A stretch of 64,000 nt of DNA from Litoditis marina. Its lineage: Eukaryota; Nematoda; Chromadorea; Rhabditida; Rhabditidae. A program made the translations under genes and the position numbers. The stretch covers positions 14,485,634 to 14,549,633 of the forward strand of contig OZ038435.1 in the NCBI GenBank assembly GCA_964036275.1, in the 5' to 3' direction. This document shows, piece after piece, positions 35,845-52,206 of this stretch. A model generated the notes under the pieces. The model was not told the DNA's origin and did no database searches. It was given only the letters and a program-made list of their open reading frames with translations. The stretch's first letter is position 1; the number at the start of each line of letters is the position of its first letter.

Positions 35845-36597
35845 TACAGCAGGCAAGGAGCGCCAAATAAACACTTGATTCAAGGTGCTAGTCAACAACA
35901 TAGGGCAGTACAATGGCTCAAAAAACGTCTACGAACCTAACAACTGAGCTATATACAGTGTGTTTCCTCCTATCCCGCTGTTTCTAATTTTATCCCGCGG
36001 CTTTGCGGTCGAATTGCGCATTTATTGACATCAGACTACAACTGTGATAGTTTCGCTGCCTGGAGAACATACCTGTAAATGCGATTGTCTCCGCTACCAA
36101 CAACAACTCTTGTGAAAGCGTTCTGGGATCAGAATCAGTGGTGCCGACAGTACACAGGTTCAATGTCGACTTTAGAAAACTTTCATTCATGAAAACACAT
36201 TTAAAAAACACCTTATTGCTTGTCAGGCCCGGTTCATACTTTTTACGTCGGCGTGTTACATTCACGTTTTAGTGGGAAAAAACCCATGATTATTGACTTA
36301 TTAGAGTAAAATAGAGAATTGAATGCTTATCAAGGCACCAGTAAGTTCAAAAGTTTGATACGAAAAGAAAGCGGAAAGATTACGCCTGTGAAATACGCCA
36401 CTCAAGTCAATACGCATGATATATATTTTACGCCGCAACGCCCAACTAAAACTACGTGAAATTCAATAAATTGACTTTAGTACCTCTAATTCTTTGTTTA
36501 CAGTCCTAGTTGCCATTCGTAGAAGTGGTTTGTCTACACTTGCCATAACCGCGTCTTTCGCTACCACCAGCGTAACCAGAAGTGAAAGGTAGATCAT
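35671..36597 (-). CDS. Candidate short secreted protein (unrecognised)
   Basis: Proposed exons on the - strand: 36597-36484, 36169-36073, 35741-35671; 93 residues. Support: an acceptor CCGTTTTCAG ends 23 nt before the ATG. The first exon encodes a signal-peptide-like start (MIYLSLLVTLVVAKDAVMA) and ends at GAG/GTACTA. The second ends at ACAG/GTATGT, a strong donor. The acceptor TTTCTAAAG before exon 2 and CTTTCAG before exon 3 keep one open frame to TAA. Exon 3 lies inside a family E element, so the 3' end is the weakest part. No family is recognised and no catalytic motif is seen. It could be a chance chain of splice-like sites. Confidence 0.35.
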
Positions 36598-38180
36598 ACT
36601 GTAAGTGGAGGAGTATTCAGCTGAAAACGGTGCTGGCACAGCAATTATCAATTTCTTGACAAAAGCCTTAAAGATTCGTAATAAGTTCGTGAATGAAGAA
36701 TGGTTAAAGAATGCTGAATCTCGGATAATGAACAAGATAAATATGAACGAGAAGAGTCAATAGTGTTAACAAAAGTCAAAACTGTCCGAACTATATCGAA
36801 AAGCTCGTAATGCACGTGATTCACTTCAGACAGCATAAACACGCAATGGTGAAATGAATATTCTCAAGCATTTTCCGAAGGTTTGACTGAGCAGTTATCT
36901 TCAAGTACGTATCGCGATATTGTGGCCCATTACGGGCTTTTAGCAATGCCACGGCACAGTCAAGTGAAACTCTACAGATGAAAAGGGGTTTCAAAAATGA
37001 TTATGAAGCTGGTGGAAACTGATCTAGGCAATACGGACTTCAAGAGTGAACGCTATTTCTGCACTCTCATGTGAAATTTTCATGGTATTGTTAGGTTGAT
37101 ATAAAAAAAATCGGAATATTCGTGAAAAAAAAGATGCGAAAGATTTCAATACCAGAGCGAGTGTACAACAAATGGACAAAACTGTTGAATTATACTATAG
37201 AGGATGGAACAATCAAGCTAAGGTGTAAGCTGAGGTGATAAGGTGTATATCTCGTTACACACCATACTTTACGAATTTCGACCGAGAATGAACGGGATCA
37301 AACACAGCGGAACAGGGGTAACATCCAACTTGCTTATAAAACGTCTCTTGTGCAACTTGGACAAGTTTAGTTCCAAACAGATTTTCTGGACTTTTCGAAG
37401 ATAGACTTCTCTTACAACTTCATTTATCCAAGCTTTCGTATTGCAGGCAATGATATTGGCTGGCCATATTTGTTTCAAGACTTCAGCGAAGATATCACAA
37501 ATCATTAGTTTTCTACTTTTCACGGTGTAATTTCCGAAAATCGGTTGTAACTCCGGGTTATTTTCCCATTGTTTTCCGTGTAAGTTAGCTTCGTTATTTT
37601 ACACCAACGCACTTATAAAAAGATATGTTTTGTGGATGTCGGTGTTTCTTTTTAACTTCTCCAGTCACGCTAATTTAGTATTAACCACCTGCGTAATTGA
37701 AGTTATTACAAGGTGTCATTCTCAATTAAGAGCAGCGGAACAGAGAAAACGGATATTAGGTGGGTTTCTTTGTAGTACCGTAGTAGAAACCTATAGAATG
37801 ATAGAGAAATGTAAAACAATCAAAGTGTCGAACGGTTTTCAGAAATCTGATGAAAATTTACTATTTAGTCAAGTATCAGAGCAAGTACGTAAACAGTGGC
37901 CGATACTCAAACACCCGCCGAAGAGGACTTGTTTTTTGATCTTTCAAACACAGCAAACATTTCGAATTACATCATGAACACACTGTGATCGAACTACAAG
38001 GACGACAGAACAGAACAGGACTGTGCGTCAGTTTCCCTGAGAGGGTACCCTAAAAGATTTTGTAGTTTTCTCTCATCCTTCTTTGCAAAATTTCACGCCC
38101 GTTGCTGACGTATGTCAAATTGTATTTTGGTCACCATTGTATTCGATCGGAGCACAAGTGTGAAGGGAATGGTTCTCGGT
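36598..38180. other. Intergenic DNA, no gene seen
   Basis: AT-rich sequence with a degenerate family C half-element near 37240-37308 (ending GGGATCAAACACAGCGG). The open frame at 37630-37977 has no codon bias, acceptor or family resemblance. Confidence 0.5.
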
Positions 38181-38184
38181 AATA

Positions 38185-39005
38185 GAAGTTATAGTTTGAT
38201 CTGATCTTTGAACTTTCATTCTTGTGAGAATTCATGCCAGTGTGGGAAAAAAGTTCCCGGTATACGGGCATATTACCACCCACAAATGTTACTTAAGAAA
38301 ATGTAGTCTGATACTTCGCTTCCTCTCTGTGACTTTCCCGTTTCAGTGAGGAAGAATTGTGTTTTGATGTTATCCGTCGAAAATGAACACCTTGTGGTAA
38401 ACGACCATGTTTACCACCCAGTCCCTCGTTGCTTTCACTGTATTACCCACAAGTTTGTTCTCTGATCGGTTACTAATACGGAATTATAGTTTGATCTACT
38501 GTAATCCCTTGTATTCTAACGGCTAATTCACACCCACGTGTGAAAAGAAATGTAAAAACGGGCTAGCACCCACAAATGTTTCTTGTAGAACTATAGTATG
38601 CTCCCTTTTTGTGCATTTTTGCATATCCACTGATGAGTACTACGTCATCATAGTTTGATCTCCATTGTATGATATTATATCTGATGTAAATTCACACACG
38701 TATTCGTGAAGCAAATAGTTTACGGTGATAAGAAATTGTAGTTTGATCTAAACTTTCTCTGTGTTTTCTGGTAAAAATACCTACTTGTGAAGGAAAATGT
38801 TCCCGGTAGAGGGGTATGTTACTGCCTACAGCTGTTGTGGCAAGTGTAGTTTTATACCTCGCCACCTCTCAGCAACTTCACTTTTGACTCGGAAAGAGTT
38901 GTAGTTTGATGTCATTTGGTGAAAATTCACACCTCTCCGGGAAAAGTCTTGTTTCCGGTGCTCGGGCATGTTACCACCCACAGACCCGTTGTTTTCACTT
39001 CTTTC
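38185..39005 (+). repeat. Degenerate tandem array upstream of the T-box gene
   Basis: About five to six diverged units of roughly 130-200 bp. Each carries some of: TAGTTTGATCT, GAAAATTCACACC-like, GTGAAAAGAAATGT/GGAAAATGTTCCCGG, and GGCATRTTACCACCCACA. The best-kept landmarks are at 38188, 38478, 38649, 38739 and 38899 (TAGTTTGATnT-like) and the ACCACCCACA/ACCCACAAATG blocks. Confidence 0.7.
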
Positions 39006-39838
39006 AGGTGTTCACAACTTGGTGTTAATTAGCGTAGCCGAGGGTCTATTTCCCTTAGCCTAACCCGGTTAGAGAACGGAGAAATAGTACGCACTATGGA
39101 GAGAGCGTCATGACTCCTAGGTGATAGAACATCCTAGCTGTCAGAGCGGGCGAGACAGTGTGTGTTGGGGGAGACGCAGAGTGGTACCGCGGGTAATTCT
39201 CACGAGTTGCGGGTCGACTTTGCCGGTGGCGGGGGGCGTGACGGTGGCCTTGTAGCCCTATTGTCTCGACGTCATAATATGTCATCGGAATATCATTCGC
39301 ACTCCGAGTTGGCTTGCGAGTCACACCTTCACACTTTTCCACTTTACTACCCTACCACGTTCTCACATTACTACTTTTCCCTGTATCCAACACGCCCTAT
39401 GAGAGCAGTGGGATCACTTATTAGCAAGAGGTATTGGGCGTTAGTGTTTGTTGGAACCAACGGTTGTGTGGTTTGTCTGAATTTGGTTACCTTTCATTAG
39501 ATACCAAGACAGCCAACAACTAGCAGTAGAGTACAGCTTGAGAGAAGTTTTTCAGTCCTGCCAAACCACTGAATCACTCAACTTTTTGCATTTTCCTCTA
39601 CAAATACGTTCTCTTTCTCTTCAATATCATCGACAACAACTTCGTTTGATTATTCATCTTATAGTTTTCTCTTTTGGGAAACTCCGCGTGGAAGTTTGAT
39701 CTTGTAGTGTTTTTCTCACCATATTTCCCCCATACTGTGCTTCATTATGTTTTTTTTCTTATTCATTTGCTCATTTCGCATATATCCAGTTTCATTACCT
39801 CAATTTGATGTTTTCTTTTCACACAAAACCTTTTTCAG
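39006..39838 (+). promoter_or_regulatory. Upstream region of the T-box gene
   Basis: About 0.8 kb between the degenerate array and the acceptor CCTTTTTCAG that ends at 39838, three nt before the ATG. No 5' exon and no clear TATA box are seen; the transcript leader is probably supplied in trans or by a distant exon. Confidence 0.4.
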
Positions 39839-39841
39839 AAG

Positions 39842-44193
<4,352 letters not shown>

Positions 44194-45455
44194 GACTAAT
44201 ACTATTTCATAGTGCGTTTTTACCAACTAACGCATGTTTTCGTTGTTTTTGCCTTTGTTTTTGCCGGTTTAATTGTTGGGCTTGTTTGATCTCAAGTGTA
44301 CATTGTGAATTTATTATTTGAATACTTACTTTGATTAATCGAATCTTGGGAATGACAGAGCTAGTGAAGAAAAAACTTCAGATGAATGATTATGAGCTTA
44401 GTTAAAAAGTTGAGAAATATTAATTACTGGCTCTGTCTTGTTTCTATTTTCTAGTTTGTTTAATACACTCAACTACTAAACAATACGAACTATTTTACCA
44501 CATTACAGCGCCACTAACCTTGTTCGTATAGTTTATCGGGTAGTTTTTGCATAGATTATATTTTTGATACGATTTTACGTTTGTGTGATATGGGTATAGG
44601 ACAATTTTATCTGCACATGTCTCGTTCAATGTAAAATCACATGTGTGTGTATGTCAATAAACTTATAAACATAATCGTGTGTTAGCTATTGCTCATGGGT
44701 ATCACGCAGTTCCCTATATTATTTTTAATTTAAATTATTTTATTTTAAAATGAATTATGAGTCGAAAAAGTCCTGGCGCGAAATTTATGGGAAAAATCGT
44801 TGTGGGAGTATTACGACCAGTCTTGTGCGAAATTTGCGCTGTGTCCGGATTGTACGGAATCCGCGGTATGCAAAAAACCGTTTCGGAAGCTTTTCCTTCG
44901 TTGTTTCTGCCGTTCTTTTCTGTATATTTTGTGCTTCGCTCGTATTAATTACAGGTAGGCTCATATTGGTTGAGTTCTAGTTGCAATTTTGATGTGAATT
45001 TTATCACGGCGTTCTCGCCTACAGTAATTTTTGCGATTAAACTTGTATTGAGCTCCGTCCACAAAGTTTTCGTGGCGGGACACTGTATCCCACTGCAATT
45101 TGGAACGGTGCCAACACTAATTCGCTGCGTATCGCGCTTATTTTCACGCGAATCACTTGCGGAGCGTCTCAAATCGAGGACGCGAGTTCCTTATTTATTA
45201 AAGCTGTTCTTGAGAACGCCGTGTTATCTGTTAAGCATTTGAAGTTTGATAAAAGAAAATTATTAGTTCAAGATCAATTTTGGACGTCCGACCATATTTC
45301 TGTCAACAATATCATGAAAGATGATCGAGAAAGCTTCAGTGAAAACGAATGCTTGGAACTTTTGTTTGATATGGTCCGCTGGGATTGGATTGCATCAGTA
45401 TTGTGTAACTGTCAGGGTAGAGGGTCCTAATCTGTTTTCCATGTTTTCTTTTTCA
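44194..45455. other. Intergenic, T-box to CDV3
   Basis: T-box 3' UTR and spacer. Short open frames on both strands (about 44750-45430) lack splice acceptors, family resemblance and neighbour-like codon use. No RNA gene recognised. Confidence 0.5.
44656..44661 (+). terminator. Poly(A) signal, probable for the T-box gene
   Basis: AATAAA 463 nt after the stop codon. It is the only canonical signal noticed before the next gene. Confidence 0.45.
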
Positions 45456-45491
45456 GTTTTATTCCCCCTCCACAAAACTAATCAGGGAATC

Positions 45492-48400
45492 ATGGGTGAC
45501 GATCTGAACGCGTTCTTTGCCAAAAAGAAGGACAAGAAGAAGAAGACCGTGGTCAAAATGGACGATGTCGGCCAGATTTTGGAACGCAGAGTCAGAAGAC
45601 AGGTCCGTCTCTAGCGTTGTTGTGATTATAACTCGTGTACCTCCCGTTTCCAACGTTTAATCGAATAAAACGCGTGTAATCTCACAATTTTGATCTTGAA
45701 TCCTAATCCGAACAAGGCTAAGCGTACTAGTGCCAGAAATCTTGTTTTCCCAAAGTATAGGTTGTCAGATGGTGCCTCCGTGAAGCGAATAATACTTCCA
45801 GTAACGTTGATATGAGTGTAACATCAGATTTTAATCGGTTGAGATGTAGCATTTGAGATTCGAGCTCTCTGGGCTCATGCTGCTCTTTTGGTTGTCTGTA
45901 CATTGTGTTTGTCAGTTTGCTTTACAACACAAGAATCGCACACGTACATACAAAAAATCGCATAGTGATACAAAAAAGAAATCATTAAACCATTCTCAAT
46001 CTCGGTTGTTGATTTTATAATTTCTCTCGATTTATGGAGATAATCGAGGTCACGACATTAAGATTTTGGTTTTTCGCTTCATATTTACCTCTAGAGCAAC
46101 TTTTGTTGCTTGAGAGTCAAAACTTTGAAGATGTGTTTCTAAAAAAAACCAGTGTCATTTCAGGAAGAACACGACCAACAAGCGGATGATGACGAAAAGA
46201 GAATGTTGGACGAGGAGCCGAGACAGAGAAGTGCCGGCGGACAGGAGGACAGCGAATGGATCGAATTCAACGACTCCAACCAGTCACGGTGGGTACATAC
46301 ACCAGTGAAGTTGTCCGAATAGTCAGAAAAATTCGAAAAACGGACTATATTTCAGCCGAGAAGATGAAAATCGGTCTACCTTTGATGAAAAATCCTAAAT
46401 TTTCACATGTTTACATCTGAAAACGGACTACTTTTCGTCGCTTAGTTGGACCTTACTGGTGTTTGGGTGGGTAACTACTTCGAAACATTTGTCAAATTTG
46501 CCGAACTCGGGAGGATTGGCCAATTGGCCTAATTTTTTAATTACATTTCAAACTATTTTCTATTTTCACGAAGCTGTGAAGAAAGACGTGCTCCTTCCTC
46601 TGTTCTAAAGATTGATCACACCTCACTAGCATACACCAGTAAGGTCTGACTAAGCTGAAAAAGGTAGTCTGTTCTATTTTTCGGTCGACAAAAAAAGTAG
46701 TCCGTTTTACGACCTCCCTCCCCTCATAAAATTTCAGTCTTAGTTCTTAGTAATATTGGTTCATTCACCGCTTCATTGTTTGTATAGGTTATATGTTATA
46801 ACTGGGACTCGCGAAGTGTGACTCATATTTGATATTATTTCGGTAGGGGTATTTTTGATTCCTATAATGTTTTGTATAAAACCATGTATTCTATCTTTTT
46901 TCTTTTTAGCCTGGATGGTCTGAAGATCAAGGACATGGGTGCTGAGGCAGAAATAATCGAAGAAGAACCAGAAGAGGACGAGGAACAAAAGGAACAACAC
47001 GAATCGACTCGCACTTGGGGACAGGTGGAGGTACGTACCCTCGTACACATACCGTACTCCTGTAAAGCTGTCCGACTTGTCACAATGTCAGAAACGTTCG
47101 AAGAACAAGCTACGTCTTACTTTTCTGCTGATATCAAGACAATTTGCCTTCTTGGAATACAAAATCAAGAATTTTCACTATATAAATATAATAAATATGT
47201 AGAATGTAAAACACCTTAGTGGTGTATGCGTGTATGTCCACACACCAGTGATGTGTGACTGTCTTCGAAAAGTAAACCAGCTTTCTAGGTAATTTTCCCT
47301 GGTAAAACTTCCGTATTCCGTTATAAGTGTAGTTTTACAAAACTCAACATAGAACACCTGAATTTGGTGAATTTATTGATTCTCACAATGTGATGAATTT
47401 GCAGAAGAAGGTAGATGAGGACGTGGAGACAGCTGCTGACATGGCCGCCTACCAGAAACAGAATGCCAGACCCACGAGATTCGTCCCTTCGGCACTTCGC
47501 AATAGTGACAATGTGGTACGTATCTTGTAGCAAAACTTCTGATCAGTACCGTATATCTACATTTTGCAATTGTTTTTTTGTGAGTTTCTTCTAACCGGAT
47601 GCTTTCAATGTAATGCATAACATGTGTAACAAACTTAGCGACCGTTGGTTGATCAAAATTTTATGATTTTCTAAACTTCTCGAAATGTGGTCGATGTTCG
47701 TATAGATCAGTGGGATAGGGAAAATGAGCCAAATATCCGACACCTCTTACTCTAATTTTCAAAATATCTTATTTTTCCAGCGCGCTCGTCAGATCGATGT
47801 TTCTAACCAGGAAATGTTCCCCTCGTTGGCAGATGCAAGCAAAATCGAGAAGGACAAGAAAGAAGACACCAAGGCTGGCGGCGGATGGTTAGTGAAAAAT
47901 GATGAAGAGTGTGATCATGCGATTCGCAGTTCTGCACAGTTATACTTGGAGAGTATTCGTGTTGTTATTTCATTATTATACTTAGTATCCTTCAAGAAAT
48001 GGCATGCTGTTCAGGTTTTAGATATTTCATTTGATATCTCTATTACTCTTTCTCTCTGGCTTTTCAGAGGTAAAATAGGGTCGGAATCATGAAGGGATTG
48101 ACGAGCCGGCGATAGAACCTAGAACACAATTTACACAATCGTCTCTGGTTTTTCGAGTGTCTCAGCTCAGGTTCTCTCGTATAAGGTGCATATTAATTAT
48201 TAATGAATCTTCATGTATTGTACATCAGCGAACATATCGGTTTTATCGTTTTTTGAATGATAAAATGTTTGCTTTTTGATGTAGTTGTTTGCAGGGTGAA
48301 GAGTGGTGCCTCCTCTGACAACCGACCCGTGCCTCTATCCGGTCGTGGTGGTTGGGGAAGCTCCGCCCCCGCTGGAGCTCCGCCCACTTCGGGAAGAGAC

Positions 48401-48872
48401 AGGGAGGGAGCACTGGCCGCAGTCAAGGTACGTTCACATTACATTTGTAGATTGTATTGTATCCACTAATCGGATGGAAATGGTTATTTTGTCGTTGAGA
48501 AATGAAGGTTGTCTAGGTTCAGTCTAGTTATTCTTAACTCATTTAAACCACATCATGGATTGAGGTCTGTTCAAATCAGCCTGCCGTTATATACTAATGT
48601 TTAAAGTGGCTTCGCCATGAATGTGCTCAGGTTAATTATTGACCTAGTACGTCAATGGTTTCTAAATTGGATTGTTTTCTCATAACTAACAATGAGGCGG
48701 TTTCTGTGAATAATCATCAAGTGGTCTCGTTGTTCAGGCTCTGGCTGCCGCGAGTGCCCAACAAGCCCCAGCCGCGCCGCGTGCGGCTCCGGTCCCAGCT
48801 GCGGCCCCGGTCGAAGCCCCGAAGGCGCCCGAGAAGCCGGCCTACGTGCCGCCCCATCTCCGCGGAAAGTAG
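45492..48872 (+). CDS. CDV3: CDV3 homologue
   Basis: Conserved, poorly understood acidic/basic cytoplasmic protein. Exons: 45492-45602, 46164-46288, 46910-47030, 47405-47515, 47781-47887, 48295-48427, 48738-48872; 280 residues. Family marks: N-terminal DLNAFFAKKKDKKKKT (vertebrate CDV3: DNFFAKRDKKKKK), EWIEFNDSNQ, WGQVE, FPSLADASK (CDV3: QFPSLQSTAKH). It differs from the vertebrate protein in a Gly/Ala/Pro-rich end finishing AYVPPHLRGK. No domain with a known reaction. An acceptor TTTTTCAG ends at 45456, 35 nt before the ATG. Introns 2 and 3 begin with family B elements 8 and 18 nt from the donors. Confidence 0.85.
46296..46465. repeat. TIR element family B (CDV3 intron 2)
   Basis: CATACACCAGTGAAGTTGTC ... 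TTGGACCTTACTGGTGTTTG. Begins 8 nt after the exon 2 donor. Confidence 0.88.
46630..46720. repeat. Family B half-element (CDV3 intron 2)
   Basis: CATACACCAGTAAGGTCTGA followed by GTAGTCTGTTC and AGTAGTCCGTTTTACGACC. The right end is missing. Confidence 0.7.
47048..47228. repeat. Degenerate family B element (CDV3 intron 3)
   Basis: CATACCGTACTCCTGTAAAG ... AACACCTTAGTGGTGTATG, beginning 18 nt after the exon 3 donor. A further CACACACCAGTGATGTGTGA fragment follows at about 47238. Confidence 0.65.
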
Positions 48873-49870
48873 ATGCTCTTCATTGTTGATTAACTGCCGA
48901 GACCGTTCTGCCACTGTCTAGGGCCTCCTTGTTTTCTATAATCTATAAGTCTCCACATTTCCATATACGATTGCCTTCCCTCTTTATCGGTGTGTTTTGA
49001 TGATTTAGCCACCTTTGTTCTCTCGTAATCAGTTGTATTTTGTTTTGTTGTTTTCTTTCTTTTATTTCCCAGTCGCTAGCTCCGCCTCTCAACCATCTTT
49101 GAAATGGTTGTGAATTCGCGAGTTAGAATGGCCTGGCTACTAGTTGCTTTTTGATGATGGCATACAGTATTCATTGTATGGCTACCCGCTTTGTTGTTGC
49201 TGATAGGCCTCTACCCAATATTCACTAAGAGTGGTGTTTATGGCTGTTTCACACGTCTGTTTCTGTAAAGTCATATAGTCTACTAGAGAAATTTTCATAT
49301 CTTCCGGTGTTATCTCTGGCTGTTGTGTTATTATTCATAAAGACGGTGAGGGACTCTTTTTGTTGTTCTGATTCAACTAGCGGTTTTCACCACGTTCTCC
49401 TACTTGTTATAAAAAATGGTGGATTTGAACATGAGTTAGAGAATAGGAATATGTCAAAATTTGAAAGTGAAAACTTGGCAATGTTGACTTTCACAAGTGT
49501 TTAGTTCGGATATTTTGTGTGAAGTCTTGTGAACAGATGTACAATTCATTTCCTTTATTCACTGTACCTCATTTTGCTAACCAAGCTAGGTCAAATATTC
49601 AATCTTTCCTTCTTGATAGAATACGAAGTCTATGTTGGTTTTAATTTTAAAATCTATGTTGGTTTTAATTTTAGGGATTGTGGACCGATCGTAATATTGA
49701 AACGACGAGTTAGCTGAACGAAAAGCAGAGTACGTTTATTCATAAAGCATTTCTTTCTTGGTGAACTGTGGCTTGTGTTAGTCTTCATAAAGCTCTTCTT
49801 CGCTTGAAACGTTCTCACTGAAAACAAGTTATTTATTGATCAGAACAACTAGAATCTTGTTTCACTGTTG
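48873..49870. other. Convergent intergenic, CDV3 to GGACT copy 1
   Basis: 1 kb between two 3' ends. No gene seen. Contains the AATAAA of the - strand gene at 49837-49832, and a 26-nt near-duplicate TCTATGTTGGTTTTAATTTT at 49630-49675. Confidence 0.55.
49832..49837 (-). terminator. Poly(A) signal of GGACT-like copy 1
   Basis: AATAAA on the - strand, 34 nt after the stop codon at 49871. Confidence 0.65.
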
Positions 49871-51721
49871 TTAGCTGCTGGCGGCTTTGACTCCCTGCGT
49901 CTCAAAGTACAAATCGTAGGAAGCATCGTCTTTCATCTCTTTGGCATCTACGTATCTGGAAACGTTACGGCTAGGTCATGAGTATCCCTTGTTGGAATAG
50001 TATTAGGTATATAATAGTATACCCTAATCTATTCACTATTCGGGAACACTTTCGGTAATCGTTTATTAGTTTGTATTTTCCGGGTCAACTTTCTAGCTTT
50101 TAACCGACTTTGTCAAACGTAAGATAACTTTACTCAAAAGTTCGGTAAATGGGTATGAATGAAAAATAACTTTACTCAAAACTTCGGGGGAACATTGACT
50201 CTTTACCCCCCACCTTTCTGAATTTGTATTGCGTTTGGGGAATTGTAGTTTGACCCCCCCCCACCGGGGGGTTATAATTCAATTTATCACCTGCAATACA
50301 AAAGTTTGAGGGTGGGGGGTAAAAAGTAAACATTTCCGGTATTGAAGCTTAGCCCCCCACTCGTTGAAGTTTGACCCCCCACCATTGAAGTTCTACCCCC
50401 CGCCGACCCAAGTGGGGGGTAAATAGTAAATGTCGAAGTTGAATTTTGACCCCCCCCCCCTCTCCTAGATTTTCAGGTTTTAGCTTGGGTGGGGGGTTGA
50501 AGTGCTACGGGGGGGACTCAACTAAAGTGGGGGGCGATACTTCAATTTTCCCAACTTCGGTATAACTCGGTAAATGCTGACGGTAAATGGCCAGAATTTC
50601 AATGTTGAGTAGTGTAAACTTATGTTCAATCTTCAATCAGTGAAGGTCAAATTAAGCGTAGTAACATGTGGTAGGTTAGAGATAAAACTAGTGTATAACT
50701 ATACTGTAACTGTTATATAAAATAAGTATAACTCCCTACTTGGCCACATATGGTCTCCCGTGACTGCCCTTACTGTCGTAGTTGTCCATCATGGGCGTAG
50801 CCTTCTCCAGGAAGTCGTCCTTCCATTTTCTCAACATGTACACCCAGGCTTCCGTCGAACCACCGGAGGCCAGGTTGATCTAGAAGATGTGGACTATGTA
50901 GTTTGTAGTATCGTAAAATAGCTCACTGCTCACAGATTAGACTCCTGGAAGGAACCTCTTTGACGTTAACATTGACCAACACATCATTAAGGGGGATGGG
51001 TGAAAGAAGTTTCCAGTCAAGTGTTCCACACATTTAGCATAGCATTTTTTGTGAAACCACGTGGGATAATGACGACGCGGTTTTTGTTTTATAATCTGGA
51101 AGTATGATTGTATGAAGACGACGTTAAATGAGAAGACTCACAGGTACTATTTCGCGATCGTACAGCTTGGGATAGGCTTCCAATTCGTCCAGAAATACCA
51201 TCTTCTCGTCATCAACTTCATAGACTTCGCCGTGAATATTCTCAAATCAATAACATGTGTGTTGTAAACGGGTACTAGATTTGTCACGAGCCACACCCCA
51301 GTAGGATTCCGCTTACTGCGTATGCACGTGCTTTTCCAACATGTTGCATAACATGTGACTGTTGAGGTGAATCGGTGGAACCCGTTAAAGTAGTTCTACT
51401 ACTACATCTCCAATTTCAATCTTTCGACTTGAAAAGTTGTGCATTTTCCTTGCTCTCACCTGTTGCGAATTTCTGCAGTAAACCAGTGGAAATAGGGGTT
51501 TTGGATACTAAATTTCGCGTAGATCGACTCACGTTTCCGTTTCCGTGATCTGCTAGCAGAAATGGAATGTTGTACTTTGTAGCTATGACCAGAGGGAACT
51601 TCACGCCAGTGGTTCCTTTTCCAACAAACTTGTAACTTCCCCCAGTTTCCGAGAGAACTTGGTGGTTGGGACCGCCCTCCTTTAAGGTACCGTACACAAA
51701 AACTCGAATAGGGGCCTTCAT
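49871..51721 (-). CDS. GGACT: Gamma-glutamylaminecyclotransferase-like, copy 1
   Basis: GGCT-fold enzyme. The human homologue releases 5-oxoproline from gamma-glutamylamines such as the transglutaminase cross-link product. Exons on the - strand: 51721-51533, 51240-51142, 50879-50740, 49955-49871; 170 residues. Motifs: substrate loop VFVYGTLKEGGPNHQVLSET (residues 7-26), PLVIATKYNIPFLL, catalytic Glu in FLDELEAYP (E84, aligning with human E82), and DNYDSKGSHG (human DSYDSEGPHG). An ACTTCAG acceptor lies 3 nt before the ATG. An in-frame ATG 42 nt further upstream is excluded by that acceptor. Intron 3 holds poly-C/poly-G repeats. The acceptor of exon 2 is TTTGAG. Same gene structure as copy 2. 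Confidence 0.92.
50150..50550. repeat. Poly-C/poly-G repeat block
   Basis: GGACT copy 1 intron 3. Irregular units mix CCCCCCAC, GTGGGGGGTAAA and TTGAAGTTTGACCCCCC in both orientations at about 40-70 bp spacing. Could form G-quadruplexes on either strand. Confidence 0.75.
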
Positions 51722-52206
51722 TTTCTGAAGTTGTAGTGTTGTTGAGATAGTATGTGTTTTCATACCGTTATAGCATACAGCATACTATCACTGAATTATT
51801 ATTAAAAATAAACGAAAGGTCGACATTGAGAGTGAGAGAGGTTTTGGAGAAAGTGAGCATGCAAATTTTACTTTGAAGGGGTATTATAACAATTGATATA
51901 AAATAAATGTAGTGTATAAGTGTTTCAAAGAGTCGAACGGTGTCATAGTGTCGCGTTTAGGCTATGAAAAGTGTGTAATCATATCGGAAAAGCGAGAGAT
52001 AGACTGTCATAGGTCAGCTGATCGTTCTTTGTGCTACCGCTACGGCCATGTGGGTTACAGACTTGTACTCGGGCATACGTTTTTAGCCAGAAAAGTTACC
52101 AGATTGGGCTTTTTTTTTCGTCCAACTACTACAGGCTTTTACATCTGTTGTATCCTTAAATCACTAGGATAAACTTGTACCAAAAATAAAAATGTAATCC
52201 AACTAT
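51722..52206. other. Spacer between the GGACT copies
   Basis: Upstream region of copy 1 and 3' flank of copy 2. Acceptor CTTCAG at 51730-51725 (- strand). The open frame at 51912-52172 has no support. At 52016-52040 there is a GATCGTTCTTTGTGC segment also present at 53858-53875 upstream of copy 2, so the duplication included some 5' flank. Confidence 0.5.

Noticed and set aside
37630..37977. 115-residue + strand frame
   Set aside because: AT-rich, no splice context and no recognisable motif; likely chance.
44750..45430. Several overlapping short frames upstream of CDV3
   Set aside because: No consistent frame, acceptor or family match on either strand; treated as spacer.
51722..51763. Upstream in-frame ATG for GGACT copy 1
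   Set aside because: A splice acceptor lies between it and the family-consistent ATG at 51721, and copy 2 starts at the equivalent position.
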